NCBI RefSeq assembly: GCF_965204935.1
Contig: NZ_CBDBFO010000002.1
DNA: 64,000 nucleotides
From: Hoeflea_A sp965204935
GTDB taxonomy: Bacteria > Pseudomonadota > Alphaproteobacteria > Rhizobiales > Rhizobiaceae
Strand: one strand, 5' to 3'
The stretch's first letter is position 1; each line of letters begins with the position of its first letter. Positions 17,214-26,100 of the stretch are shown piece after piece. Under the pieces are notes generated by a model, which saw only the letters and a program-made list of their open reading frames with translations, searched no databases and was not told the origin of the DNA. Both the position numbers and the translations under genes were made by a program.

Positions 17214-17241
17214 AAAAAGCCCCGCCAGGGCGGGGCTTTTT
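17214..17241. terminator. Rho-independent terminator (bidirectional)
   Basis: GCCCCGCC (17219-17226) pairs with GGCGGGGC (17229-17236), flanked by five A and five T. It lies 20 bp after the stop of the small secreted protein gene on the minus strand. The symmetric A/T flanks would also stop transcription from the other direction. Confidence 0.85.
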
Positions 17242-17260
17242 CGGCAGATAGTGCGAACGG

Positions 17261-17692
17261 TCAGTTCTGCAGGATGCCGCCGCCGCCCAGTCCGATCTTG
17301 CAGCTTGCCTTCAGCGGAACCCAGTTGCTCAGCTTCTTGTGCTGGGGCGCCGAGGCGCGATACATCGTGTCGATGGCCTGGTGGATCGACAGCGTCCTTG
17401 AATAGACTCCCATGAAGGTGCCGTTTCCCGTCGCCTTGGTCTGTACCATGTATGGTCCGGAAACATTGCCGCCATCGCGGGCGATATAGATTGGTACCGA
17501 TCCTTCCTTGTTGGTGAACACCCAGGCTTTCAACTGAGCATCGGCCGGACAGGCGTTCGTGGCCGGTGACTTGATACCCATCTGAAGCTTGGTGACTTTC
17601 AGTTTGGGCGATCCGCCCTGCTGGAGGTCCAGTGCCTGCGCATGGCCTGCTACGGCCGCGAATGCGATTGCTGCGAAAAGTGTGGCTTTCAT
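17261..17692 (-). CDS. Small secreted protein of unknown function
   Basis: The 143-aa protein starts at ATG 17692 (KATLFAAIAFAAVAGHAQAL signal peptide), behind a G-run ribosome-binding site (GGGGG). A longer upstream frame lacks support. The mature part has two cysteines (NACPADAQLK and KASCKIGLGGG), a β-rich look and a Gly-rich C-terminus, and is probably a disulfide-bonded periplasmic protein. I recognise no family. It is followed by a strong terminator, so it is likely a single-gene transcript separate from the 801-aa secreted protein gene beyond it. Confidence 0.7.
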   Translation of the reverse strand: MKATLFAAIAFAAVAGHAQALDLQQGGSPKLKVTKLQMGIKSPATNACPADAQLKAWVFTNKEGSVPIYIARDGGNVSGPYMVQTKATGNGTFMGVYSRTLSIHQAIDTMYRASAPQHKKLSNWVPLKASCKIGLGGGGILQN

Positions 17693-17954
17693 GACGTGCC
17701 CCCGTCGGGTTGTGCGTTGATGACGGAGACTAACATGGCAAATCCGCACTGAACCATTTTTGAACCCGTCGTTAATGCGGCATTCATCCGTTTCGGGCTG
17801 CCCCAAAATCTCGCCAAAGCACAGTTGCGGCATGCAGCGCGCGGTTCCCGGATATCGTGCAAACTAAGCGATTTTCGCAGCCCTGGTGTCTTACCGCTTT
17901 CCGCTGGAGTTGCTATGCAACGGCAAGGTCCCCAGCTAACGGTCGGAATTTCGT

Positions 17955-19142
17955 ATGGACACACAGCAGAAACCGGAAAAGAAAGCCCTTGCCGGCATGA
18001 GCGATGAGGACATCGTCCGGCTCATCGATACGCTGCAGCCAGACGACGCCGCGCGGCTCCTGCGGAAACTGCCGGCCAAGCGCCGCGGCGCCATAAACGC
18101 CCGAATTGCCGGTGGCCGGCGTGCTGAAATTGCCAGGCTCACCGATTATTCGGAGGAAGTCGCGGGCGGGTTGATGAATTCCCGCTATGCGGATCTGCAA
18201 CCGCGCACCCGTTGCAGCGATGCTGTCCGCCAGCTTGTTGCCGAGGACGCGGCCGAGACGATCTACGTTGCCTTTGTCGTCGATGCCGACCACAGGCTGA
18301 TCGGCCGGGTCGGCCTGCGCGACCTGCTGCGCGCACCGAAGGAAGCGCTTGTCGAGGATATCATGACCCGCCAGGTCGAAGCGCTTCGGGTCGATGCCTC
18401 CGCAGAAGACGCCGCCCGGCAAGTGGCGCAGAGCGGCCGCACCGTCTTGCCGGTCGTTGACGCGCAGGACCGGCTGATCGGCATCATCTCCTATGACGAT
18501 GCGTATAACCAGCTCGAGGAGGAGGCGTCCGAGGACATGGAGCGGTTTGCCGCCGTCACCGGAGAGACCCAGCCGGACTATCTCAACGTACCGGTCTGGA
18601 AGGATTTTGCGCGACGGGCGCCCTGGATCTTCGGCCTCGCTGTCGCCGGATTGCTTGCCGGCTACGTGGTGCATGTTTACGAGAATGCGCTCGATGCCCT
18701 CGTCATTCTGGCGCTTTACATGCCGATGGTTGCCGATACGGGCGGCAATGTCGGCACCCAGACATCGGGCCTTCTGATCCGCTCGATTGCTACGGGTCAC
18801 GTCACGGTGGGCAGCGGTCTGCGCGTGCTCGGGCGCGAGGTCCGGATAGCGCTGATGCTCGCGGCGATGCTGTTCGCCTTTGCGCTGTTGAAGGTCCTCT
18901 TCATATCGAACAGCGCGGACGTGCCCGAAGGTCTGACCTTGCACATGATCGCCTTCGCGATTGGCGTCGCCATCGCTGTTCAGGTCGTGGTCTCGGCGAT
19001 AATCGGCGCGGTGCTGCCGTTGTTTGCGCTCACCATCCGCCAGGATCCGGCGATCATGGCTGGTCCCGCGCTGACGACGATCGTCGATACCACGGGATTA
19101 CTGATGTATTTCATGATAACGACGACGATCCTGGGCATATGA
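17955..19142 (+). CDS. mgtE: MgtE-family magnesium transporter
   Basis: The 395-aa protein has the MgtE order: an N-terminal helical domain (here short, about residues 1-60), two CBS domains (about 65-125 and 126-185; IYVAFVVDADHRLIGRVGLR, RTVLPVVDAQDRLIGIISYD) and a C-terminal five-helix channel (about 215-395). The channel carries the hallmark YMPMVADTGGNVGTQTSGLL and a later DTTGLLMYF. It conducts Mg2+ across the inner membrane and is gated by Mg2+ binding to the CBS region. It is about 50 residues shorter than the usual 450, all missing from the N-domain. Confidence 0.92.
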   Translation: MDTQQKPEKKALAGMSDEDIVRLIDTLQPDDAARLLRKLPAKRRGAINARIAGGRRAEIARLTDYSEEVAGGLMNSRYADLQPRTRCSDAVRQLVAEDAAETIYVAFVVDADHRLIGRVGLRDLLRAPKEALVEDIMTRQVEALRVDASAEDAARQVAQSGRTVLPVVDAQDRLIGIISYDDAYNQLEEEASEDMERFAAVTGETQPDYLNVPVWKDFARRAPWIFGLAVAGLLAGYVVHVYENALDALVILALYMPMVADTGGNVGTQTSGLLIRSIATGHVTVGSGLRVLGREVRIALMLAAMLFAFALLKVLFISNSADVPEGLTLHMIAFAIGVAIAVQVVVSAIIGAVLPLFALTIRQDPAIMAGPALTTIVDTTGLLMYFMITTTILGI

Positions 19143-19246
19143 ATGTGGGCTAATTCACAGAAAACACAGTGAAAATGCGCCACAAAGACTGCACAATTGC
19201 CGCCTACCGTCGCCGCAAAACAAGGACAGACGAGAACATTCGCGCC

Positions 19247-19870
19247 ATGCAAAGAAGACATCCCAACCGCCGGCAGTTCATCGCGGCCGCAACGTGCCTC
19301 GCCGGAGCCCTGACGCTGCCATCGCGGACACTGGCTGCCGATTCCATCGGAACGGTCACCGCCCTGTCCGGTGTCGCGACCGCCGATCGCTCGGGCAACA
19401 ACATTTCGCTGAGCGTGGGAGCCGGCCTGATGGTCCGCGACCTCGTCAAGACCGGCGATCAGAGCTTTCTGGCCATGCTGCTCGGTGATGCGACGGCATT
19501 GCGGCTCGGCGCCGATGCTGAGCTGCTGATTGATGAATACCTGGCCGGCGTGAAGGGCACCTTTGACCTTTCCGGTGGCGCCATGGTGTTCGACCGGCCC
19601 GAGGATGCGCCGAAGACGGCGACAACAATCCGGTCTGTCTTCGGTCAGCTCGGTGTCCGTGGCACGCGCTTTTTTGCCGGCCCCAATCGCGGCGTGTTCG
19701 GCGTGTTCGTCGAGCGCGGTGAACTGGCCGTGACTGCCGACGGTCAGACCCAGCTCCTTGGCTCAGGCGACGGAGTTGATATTCCGGAGCCGGGTGCGCC
19801 GGCCTCGTCGGTCGCCAGGTGGTCGCAGGACCGCATCAACGAGGCGTTCGCCAGCGTCGCCCCGGCCTAG
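19247..19870 (+). CDS. FecR-domain exported protein with Tat-like signal
   Basis: From the ATG at 19247 the protein (207 aa) begins with a twin-arginine-like leader (NRRQFIAAATCLAGALTL). A FecR-type domain follows: a GTVTALSGVATADRSG strand, VKTGDQSFLAMLLGDATALRLGADAEL, and IRSVFGQLGVRGTRFF. Such exported single-FecR proteins often sit beside CHASE2-domain cyclases, as here, where the two genes converge with a 12-bp gap. A role as extracytoplasmic partner or sensor ligand of the cyclase is inference. An upstream GTG at 19169 would add 26 residues before the RR motif and is less likely. No strong ribosome-binding site resolves this. Confidence 0.8.
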   Translation: MQRRHPNRRQFIAAATCLAGALTLPSRTLAADSIGTVTALSGVATADRSGNNISLSVGAGLMVRDLVKTGDQSFLAMLLGDATALRLGADAELLIDEYLAGVKGTFDLSGGAMVFDRPEDAPKTATTIRSVFGQLGVRGTRFFAGPNRGVFGVFVERGELAVTADGQTQLLGSGDGVDIPEPGAPASSVARWSQDRINEAFASVAPA

Positions 19871-19882
19871 CGCTTGTCTGGC

Positions 19883-21751
19883 TCAGGGCAGCCGGATCGC
19901 ATAGGCGCGGATACCCCCGATGCCGCGCAGTTCAATCTCGCCCAGACTCTCAAGTTTTTCGCTGATCTGCGATGCTGCACGCTCGCCGATGAGGATCGAT
20001 GTGCCGAAGCGCTTGTTTGCGTCCTGGAGCCGCGCCGCGGTGTTGACGGAGGATCCGAACGCCGTGTAGTCGACCCGGTCCGCGACCCCGACATCCCCGA
20101 GCACGACCTCGCCGGTCTCGATACCGATGCGCGTACGCCCAAAGCCCGCCTGTCTGGCAAAGCCCGTCTTTCGGAACTCCTCCGAGAAGGCGAGAATCTC
20201 GCGTGCGCAGGCCAGCGCTTCCTTCTCGTGGTCCTTGAGGTCGACCGGCGCATTGAAAAGGGCGTGAATGCCGTCGCCGATCGTTTTGTCGATCATGCCG
20301 CCACGGGCGATGATGATGCCGGTCAGCCCCTCGAAATAGCTGTCGAGAAGTCCCACCATTTCCGTCGGACTGATCCGCTCGGTCAGCGAGGTGAATCCCT
20401 CGACATCGGTGAACATGGATGTCGCGACACGCTGTTCTCCGCCGAGCTTCAGAAGGTCCGGTTCAGCCACGAGTTTCTTGACGACGGCGCCGGGCAGGCG
20501 CTGTTCGAACCGCCGCCGTACCACAGCTTCTGCCTTTCTGACGGCGGAGAATAGAATCGCGCTGCTGACAACCGAGCCTGCCGCCATTGCGAGAACCGGC
20601 TCCATCGGTCCGATCATGGTATTGGCCATATGGTAGAGCAAGGCACAGGCCAGCAACCAGGCGACAATCGCCGAAACGGTGGTTGCAGCGGCCACGGCCG
20701 GTCGCGTGGTGGCGCTGAAAAACGCCAGCACTATGCCGAGAATCACAGCCGCCAGAGCCGAAGCCCGGCCGGCCCAGCCCGGGCTGTAGGGATTGGAATG
20801 AAGCAGAAGGTTGGTTGCAAAATCCGCCTGGATCTGCACGGACGGTTTGAGCGGATTGCCGGGGATGGGGCGCAAGCCACCGAGTTCGGCGGCGCTTGAG
20901 CCGAGAAAGACGATCTTGCCGGCCAGCGCGTCGGACAGGATGGATTGATCGAGAATCTGGCGTGCGGCAACGGTGCGCTCATCCTGCTGGCCTTCTGTTG
21001 AAAACCTCAGATGCACGTTTCCCCCATTGTCCAGCCGGGTCTGCAGTTCACCGACGCTGAGTTGCGGCGGGTCGCCGAACAGGACGACCGCACCGGCACT
21101 TTGGGCCAGCCGCACCGCGTCGACGGCAAGCGCCGGAAACGGCCTGTCGGCAACGGCGACGACTGCCGGCGCTTTCCTGACCCTGGCGTCAGTATCCCCG
21201 GCGAGCGAGGCGGCCGAAAGCCCGGAGGCGGCATTTACTATCGGTGTGCAGGATGTCTCCGCGCCTGGCGCCAGCCAGGCGTCCGGCAGGCGCACACCGG
21301 CATCGATTGCCACCAAGCTGCGCTGGGGCGGCGCTTGTGTCGCCTCGCCCGACAGCAGAAACCCCGTTGTGACGGGCGCGGCGCGCAATGCCTCCTCCAG
21401 GCGGTTCACGGCGGGATCAAATTGCGAGCATGGCGGTTCGAGCACCAGATCGATAGCGATGGCGGCCGGCGCGAAGCCGACGATTGTCTCAATGAGGTCG
21501 GCAAGCCGTCCGCGCGACAGGCGCCGGCCTTCGAAGAGTTTGAGGCTCTCGCTGTCGATATCCACGACGACAACAGCGTCGGTCGCCGGGGCCGGCCACA
21601 GCGATGCGATCGCATCAAGCGCCGGCCGGTTGAGCCGCTCGGCTATCATTGGCGACGTCAAAAAGAACATAAGCGCAATGGCGACAACGGCGCGGCTTCC
21701 GAGAAGGCCGGACCGCATTTCACGATTGCCGATATTGACTGGCCGGCTCAA
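19883..21751 (-). CDS. CHASE2-domain class III adenylate cyclase
   Basis: The 622-aa membrane protein has one N-terminal helix, an extracytoplasmic CHASE2 sensor (about residues 45-335, with VVVVDIDSESLKLFEGRRLS and IDQSILSDALAGKIVFLGSS-like sequence), then three transmembrane helices (about 345-425) and a C-terminal cyclase domain (about 455-620). Metal-binding aspartates appear in FTDVEGFTSL and IGDGIHALFNAP. The base-recognition lysine is in IDKTIGDG, and YTAFGSSVNTAARL supplies the transition-state Asn/Arg. It makes cAMP in response to an external signal. A TTG start at 21751 has AGGTGA nearby; ATG at 21718 is the alternative. Confidence 0.9.
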   Translation of the reverse strand: MSRPVNIGNREMRSGLLGSRAVVAIALMFFLTSPMIAERLNRPALDAIASLWPAPATDAVVVVDIDSESLKLFEGRRLSRGRLADLIETIVGFAPAAIAIDLVLEPPCSQFDPAVNRLEEALRAAPVTTGFLLSGEATQAPPQRSLVAIDAGVRLPDAWLAPGAETSCTPIVNAASGLSAASLAGDTDARVRKAPAVVAVADRPFPALAVDAVRLAQSAGAVVLFGDPPQLSVGELQTRLDNGGNVHLRFSTEGQQDERTVAARQILDQSILSDALAGKIVFLGSSAAELGGLRPIPGNPLKPSVQIQADFATNLLLHSNPYSPGWAGRASALAAVILGIVLAFFSATTRPAVAAATTVSAIVAWLLACALLYHMANTMIGPMEPVLAMAAGSVVSSAILFSAVRKAEAVVRRRFEQRLPGAVVKKLVAEPDLLKLGGEQRVATSMFTDVEGFTSLTERISPTEMVGLLDSYFEGLTGIIIARGGMIDKTIGDGIHALFNAPVDLKDHEKEALACAREILAFSEEFRKTGFARQAGFGRTRIGIETGEVVLGDVGVADRVDYTAFGSSVNTAARLQDANKRFGTSILIGERAASQISEKLESLGEIELRGIGGIRAYAIRLP

Positions 21752-21922
21752 CTGTCAGACTCACCTGCTTTGTTTGCCGCGGAAGCCTAGTCGAACGGGC
21801 TGGCTGCCGCAATTCGGGTTTCGCCCAGGGCCGCTGCGGGTTTGCGACCTGTTCAATTGCATTTTCCATCGCGCTCAAGGCAGCTGGCTTGATTGCGGGC
21901 GCATAGCGGCTAAGTTCTGCGC

Positions 21923-22666
21923 ATGTCTACTCATGCGCGCAACCAGATCACTTCGCTCGATCGGTTCAGGCCGGAACTGGTCATTTTCGACTGTGACGGC
22001 GTGCTGATAGACAGCGAGATCATCAGTGCAACGACGCTGATGGAATTGCTTGAGGAGCACGGCCTTCGCATTGATCTTCCTCATGTGCAGCGCAATTTCC
22101 TGGGGCGAAGCTTCCCGACCGTTGCGGCTTCCATCCGTTCGGATTTCCAGCTCGATCTGCCCGAGAGCTTTGAAGGCGAATACCGCAAAAGGCTGCTGGA
22201 CCGCTTTGAGCATGATCTTCGTCCAACCAGCGGGATCGAAGCCGTTCTGGATACGATTTCGGTGCGCTATTGCGTGGCAACGAGCAGCAGTCCGGAGCGC
22301 GTCCGGAGATCGCTGCGGATCGTTGGCCTCGACCGGTATTTTGAAAACCACACCTATACGGCATCCGAGGTTGAGAACGGTAAGCCGGCACCGGATCTCT
22401 TTCTGCATGTCGCGGCATGCGAGGGCAGCGATCCGGCGGCCTGCCTGGTGATTGAGGACAGCGAGCCGGGCGTCATGGCGGCGCATGCCGCCGGGATGAC
22501 AGTGCTTCGTTATGTTGGCGGAAGCCACTACGATGGCGTACGGTCGGGTCGGGAGTCGGGGGACTGTGGCGAACCGGCCTTCGATTCCTGGACCGAATTC
22601 TATGACCTGGTGCCGGCGTTGAAACGGCCGGACGACGAAAGGGCAGCGCGTGGCCGGCAAGTCTGA
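21923..22666 (+). CDS. HAD-superfamily phosphatase (subfamily IA) of the polyol operon
   Basis: The 247-aa HAD hydrolase has motif I DCDGVLIDSE (residues 23-32), motif II in VATSSSPERV, the lysine in ENGKPAPDLF and motif IV EDSEPGV. The helical cap between motifs I and II resembles beta-phosphoglucomutase/2-deoxyglucose-6-phosphatase enzymes. It probably dephosphorylates a sugar or polyol phosphate. It is first in a plus-strand cluster: the SorC regulator start overlaps its end by 17 bp, followed by the sorbitol/mannitol transporter and mannitol dehydrogenase. HAD phosphatases occur in comparable rhizobial polyol operons. Confidence 0.88.
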   Translation: MSTHARNQITSLDRFRPELVIFDCDGVLIDSEIISATTLMELLEEHGLRIDLPHVQRNFLGRSFPTVAASIRSDFQLDLPESFEGEYRKRLLDRFEHDLRPTSGIEAVLDTISVRYCVATSSSPERVRRSLRIVGLDRYFENHTYTASEVENGKPAPDLFLHVAACEGSDPAACLVIEDSEPGVMAAHAAGMTVLRYVGGSHYDGVRSGRESGDCGEPAFDSWTEFYDLVPALKRPDDERAARGRQV

Positions 22667-23603
22667 GAGCGATACGACCCGTTTGGATGATGCCGCGCGC
22701 GCCGGTTGGCTCTATTATGTCGTCGGCGACACGCAGGACGAGATTGCGCGGAAACTCGGCGTTTCACGCCAGTCCGCGCAGCGGCTCGTGTCGCTGGCTG
22801 TCAGCGAGCAGCTGATCAAGTTCCGCCTCGATCATCCGATCGCGCGCTGCATGGAACTGGCGCAGATGATCCGCGAGCAGTTCGATCTTGCGATGTGCGA
22901 GATCGTGCCGAGTGATCCGGCTGCGCCGTTTTCCAATGCCGGCATCGCCCAGGCCGGCGCGTCCGAGATGGAAAGGCATCTGCGGTCCGAAGAGCCGAAG
23001 ATCATCGCTTTCGGAACCGGTCGCGCGCTGCGGGCCTGTGTCGAGCAATTGCGTCCGATGGAGTGCCCGCACCACACGGCGGTTTCGCTTCTCGGCAATA
23101 TGATGCTCGACGGATCGGCAACGGCCTACAACGTCATCATCCGATTTGCAGAGCGCATCAATTGCCGCCACTTTCCGATGCCCCTGCCGCCGCTGGCACG
23201 CACGGCGCATGAGCGCGAAATGTTTCAGCAGCAGGAGCCGGTGAAAAACATTCTGGAGATCGCCGCCAAGGCGGACGTGACCTTTGTCGGCATAGGCGAG
23301 ATCGGTGAGGCCGCGCCAATGCTGGTCGATGGATTTATCACCCATGACGAGATTCGCGCGCTCACCGCGGCCGGCGCCGCCGGAGAGATTACCAGTTGGG
23401 TTTTCGACAAGAACGGGCAGCTCATCCGGGGCCTGACAAATGACCGCGTGACCAGTGCACCGCTGCATTCTGACCCCAATCATCTGCGGTACGGAATTGC
23501 GGCCGGCCGCCAGAAAGTCAAGGCGATCAGGGCTGCGATGAAGGGCAGTTTGATCAACGGTCTCATCACCAACGAGGCGACTGCAGAGCAATTGCTCAAA
23601 TAA
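22650..23603 (+). CDS. SorC/DeoR-like sugar-binding transcriptional regulator
   Basis: The 317-aa regulator starts at GTG 22650, preceded by AAAGGG and overlapping the HAD gene. A helix-turn-helix lies at about residues 20-60 (DTQDEIARKLGVSRQSAQRL), followed by the SorC sugar-phosphate-binding domain (IIAFGTGRALRACVEQL, FVGIGEIGEAAPMLVDGFI, GEITSWVFDKNGQLI, ending with GLITNEATAEQLLK). It likely controls the downstream smoEFGK-mtlK genes. A 12-base sequence at the very end of this gene recurs in the smoE promoter (see the operator entries), suggesting DNA-loop or feedback control. Confidence 0.92.
   Translation: MAGKSESDTTRLDDAARAGWLYYVVGDTQDEIARKLGVSRQSAQRLVSLAVSEQLIKFRLDHPIARCMELAQMIREQFDLAMCEIVPSDPAAPFSNAGIAQAGASEMERHLRSEEPKIIAFGTGRALRACVEQLRPMECPHHTAVSLLGNMMLDGSATAYNVIIRFAERINCRHFPMPLPPLARTAHEREMFQQQEPVKNILEIAAKADVTFVGIGEIGEAAPMLVDGFITHDEIRALTAAGAAGEITSWVFDKNGQLIRGLTNDRVTSAPLHSDPNHLRYGIAAGRQKVKAIRAAMKGSLINGLITNEATAEQLLK
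23586..23598. promoter_or_regulatory. Palindromic SorC-like operator inside the regulator 3' end
   Basis: GAGCAATTGCTC (23586-23597) is a perfect 12-bp palindrome overlapping the last codons of the regulator. AGCAATTGCTCA from it is repeated exactly at 23738-23749 in the smoE promoter, 151 bp away. Confidence 0.5.
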
Positions 23604-23694
23604 TGGGCAAATTGTGAATACTCTTAACGCGTTGTTAACATTGATTTAACTCGGGCGTTTTCAGCACGAAAGTGATCCTGACGCGAATTCGGGG

Positions 23695-23754
23695 TTGACT
23701 CTTTCGGAAGTTTTGGCGAGTATTTGCTCATTGAAGAAGCAATTGCTCACTGAA
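23695..23754 (+). promoter_or_regulatory. smoE promoter with SorC-like operator sites
   Basis: TTGACT (23695-23700) and, 17 bases on, GAGTAT (23718-23723) are candidate -35 and weak -10 boxes. Just after, TTGCTCATTGAA (23724-23735) and TTGCTCACTGAA (23743-23754) form direct repeats 19 bp apart, and the second overlaps the palindrome AGCAATTGCT (23738-23747). Their position over and after the start site fits repression by the SorC-type regulator. Confidence 0.5.
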
Positions 23755-23770
23755 TTCTGGGAGGAGTTCC

Positions 23771-25078
23771 ATGGAATACACTGCTCGCACGCTCTTGGGC
23801 GCGGCAGCCCTGTCGCTGTTTGCGTCGGCTGCATTTGCCGAAACACTGACCATAGCCACCGTTAACAACGGTGACATGATCCGCATGCAGGGCCTCACCG
23901 ACGACTTCACGGAAAAAACCGGTCACGAAGTCGAATGGGTCACACTTGAAGAGAATGTTCTGCGCCAGCGTGTCACGACAGACATCACCACAAAAGGCGG
24001 CGCCTTCGACCTCATGACCATCGGCATGTATGAGACGCCGATCTGGGGCAAGAACGGCTGGCTCGTTCCGCTGGACGGGCTGAGCGCTGAGTACGATGTT
24101 GACGATCTGTTGCCTGCCATGCGCGCGGGCCTGAGCCATGACGGAACGCTCTTTGCCGCACCGTTCTATGGCGAAAGCTCGATGATAATGTATCGCACCG
24201 ACCTGATGGAAAAGGCCGGCCTGGAAATGCCGGATGCGCCGACGTGGCAGTTTATCCGCGAGGCCGCCAAGGCCATGACCGACCGCGACAACGACATCAA
24301 CGGTATCTGCCTGCGTGGCAAGGCGGGCTGGGGTGAAGGCGGCGCCTTTATCACGGTTACCGGCAACTCGTTTGGCGCCCGCTGGTTCGATGAGAACTGG
24401 AACGCACAGTTCGATCAGCCGGAATGGGCGGAAGCGCTCAACTTCTTCGTTGACATGATGAACGAGTCCGGCCCGGCGGGCTACGCGACCAACGGCTTCA
24501 ACGAGAACCTGTCGCTGTTCCAGCAGGGCCGGTGCGGAATGTGGATCGACGCGACCGTTGCCGCGTCATTCGTAACCAACCCCAACGACTCCACCGTGGC
24601 TGACAAGGTCGGCTTTGCGCTGGCGCCGAACAGCGAAGGCGTCGACAAGCGGTCGAACTGGCTCTGGGCCTGGGCGCTGGCTATTCCGGCGGGCACCCAG
24701 AAAGCCGATGCTGCCAAGGAGTTCATCGAATGGGCGACTTCAAAGGGCTATATCGAACTGGTTGCCGAGAGAGAGGGTTGGGCCAACGTGCCTCCGGGCG
24801 CACGCACGTCTCTTTATGAGAACCCGAACTACAAAGACATTCCGTTCGCGAAGATGACCCTGGATTCAATCCTGGCCGCCGATCCGAACAATCCGACGGT
24901 CAAGCCGGTTCCCTATGTCGGCATCCAGTTCGTCGCCATTCCCGAGTTCGCGGGTATCGGCACGGAAGTCAGCCAGGAGTTCTCTGCAGCCTATGCAGGC
25001 CAGCAGTCAGTGGAAGAAGCGTTGGCCAAGGCACAGGCTCTGACCAACGACGCTATGGAAGCTGCGGGCTACCGCTAG
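23771..25078 (+). CDS. smoE: Sorbitol/mannitol ABC transporter periplasmic binding protein
   Basis: The 435-aa type 1 extracellular solute-binding protein has a signal peptide (LLGAAALSLFASAAFA). The mature start TLTIATVNNGDMIRMQGLT and the segment VTLEENVLRQRVTTDI match rhizobial SmoE as I remember it. It binds polyols such as sorbitol and mannitol in the periplasm and feeds the SmoF/SmoG/SmoK importer. A strong GGGAGGAG site precedes the ATG. It is the first gene after the operator region, and a hairpin separates it from smoF, allowing higher expression than the membrane components. Confidence 0.9.
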   Translation: MEYTARTLLGAAALSLFASAAFAETLTIATVNNGDMIRMQGLTDDFTEKTGHEVEWVTLEENVLRQRVTTDITTKGGAFDLMTIGMYETPIWGKNGWLVPLDGLSAEYDVDDLLPAMRAGLSHDGTLFAAPFYGESSMIMYRTDLMEKAGLEMPDAPTWQFIREAAKAMTDRDNDINGICLRGKAGWGEGGAFITVTGNSFGARWFDENWNAQFDQPEWAEALNFFVDMMNESGPAGYATNGFNENLSLFQQGRCGMWIDATVAASFVTNPNDSTVADKVGFALAPNSEGVDKRSNWLWAWALAIPAGTQKADAAKEFIEWATSKGYIELVAEREGWANVPPGARTSLYENPNYKDIPFAKMTLDSILAADPNNPTVKPVPYVGIQFVAIPEFAGIGTEVSQEFSAAYAGQQSVEEALAKAQALTNDAMEAAGYR

Positions 25079-25099
25079 GCTTCTCCTCCCATAGCGAAA

Positions 25100-25136
25100 C
25101 CGGAGGGCGGCGCTGCGACCACTGCTCGCCCTCCGG
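25100..25136 (+). promoter_or_regulatory. Intercistronic hairpin between smoE and smoF
   Basis: CCGGAGGGCG (25100-25109) and CGCCCTCCGG (25127-25136) make a perfect 10-bp stem with a 17-base loop within the 132-bp gap. No T-tract follows. It likely protects the smoE message or partly attenuates readthrough. Confidence 0.55.
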
Positions 25137-25210
25137 CAAAGAACAAGCCACAATACCCTTTACCGATCATCTGAACTGGCGCCACACTGCGCCAACAGAG
25201 GAGGTTTGTC

Positions 25211-26089
25211 ATGGCGACCCAACATTCCCGCACCGCAGCCCGCTTCATGATGGCGCCCGCTGTATTCCTGCTTCTGGTCTGGATGTTGGTGCCACTGACA
25301 ATGACACTGTTCTTCTCCTTCAAGAAGTATCTTCCCCTCAGGGGCGACTCCATGGCCAACGGCCTCGAGTGGGTGGGATTCGCCAACTATGTGCGGTTCG
25401 TTGGCTCCAGCTCGTTCTGGCCGAGTATCCAGGCGACGCTGATCATTGTCGGCGGTGTCCTCATTGTCACGATCGTTCTCGGCGTACTGCTGGCCATGTT
25501 GCTGGATCAGCCGATGTGGGGCCAGGGCATTGTCCGCATTCTCGTGATCGCCCCGTTTTTTGTCATGCCCACGGTTTCGGCCCTGGTGTGGAAGAACATG
25601 TTCATGGACCCCAACAACGGTCTGTTGGCATATCTCTGGAAGGCCTTCGGTGGCACGCCGGTGGAATGGTTGAGTCAGGCGGCTCTCCCGTCGCTGATCA
25701 TGATCGTCAGCTGGCAGTGGCTGCCCTTTGCGACGCTGATCCTGCTGACGGCGGTCCAGTCGCTCGACAGCGAACAGCTTGAAGCCGCCGAAATGGACGG
25801 CGCGCCGGTGTTGAAGCGCTTCTGGTTCATTATCCTGCCGCATCTGAGTCGCGCCATCACCATCGTCATCCTGATCCAGACGATCTTCCTGCTGTCGATT
25901 TTCGCCGAGATCTTTGTCACGACCGGCGGCGCGTTTGGCACCAAGACACTGACCTACCTGATCTTCCAGCGCGTGCTGGAAAGCCAGAATGTCGGCCTCG
26001 GTTCCGCCGGCGGCGTCTACGCCATCATCCTGGCCAACATCGTTGCGCTCTTCCTGATGCGCATTGTCGGCAAGAACCTGGACGCGTGA
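25211..26089 (+). CDS. smoF: Sorbitol/mannitol ABC transporter permease 1
   Basis: The 292-aa MalF-type permease has six hydrophobic helices and the EAA loop (about residues 190-210, EQLEAAEMDGAPVLKRFWFI) that contacts the ATPase. It pairs with the second permease to form the channel for polyols brought by SmoE. A GGAGG ribosome-binding site precedes ATG 25211. The next permease gene begins 11 bp after its stop. Confidence 0.92.
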   Translation: MATQHSRTAARFMMAPAVFLLLVWMLVPLTMTLFFSFKKYLPLRGDSMANGLEWVGFANYVRFVGSSSFWPSIQATLIIVGGVLIVTIVLGVLLAMLLDQPMWGQGIVRILVIAPFFVMPTVSALVWKNMFMDPNNGLLAYLWKAFGGTPVEWLSQAALPSLIMIVSWQWLPFATLILLTAVQSLDSEQLEAAEMDGAPVLKRFWFIILPHLSRAITIVILIQTIFLLSIFAEIFVTTGGAFGTKTLTYLIFQRVLESQNVGLGSAGGVYAIILANIVALFLMRIVGKNLDA

Positions 26090-26100
26090 GGAGATAGACC

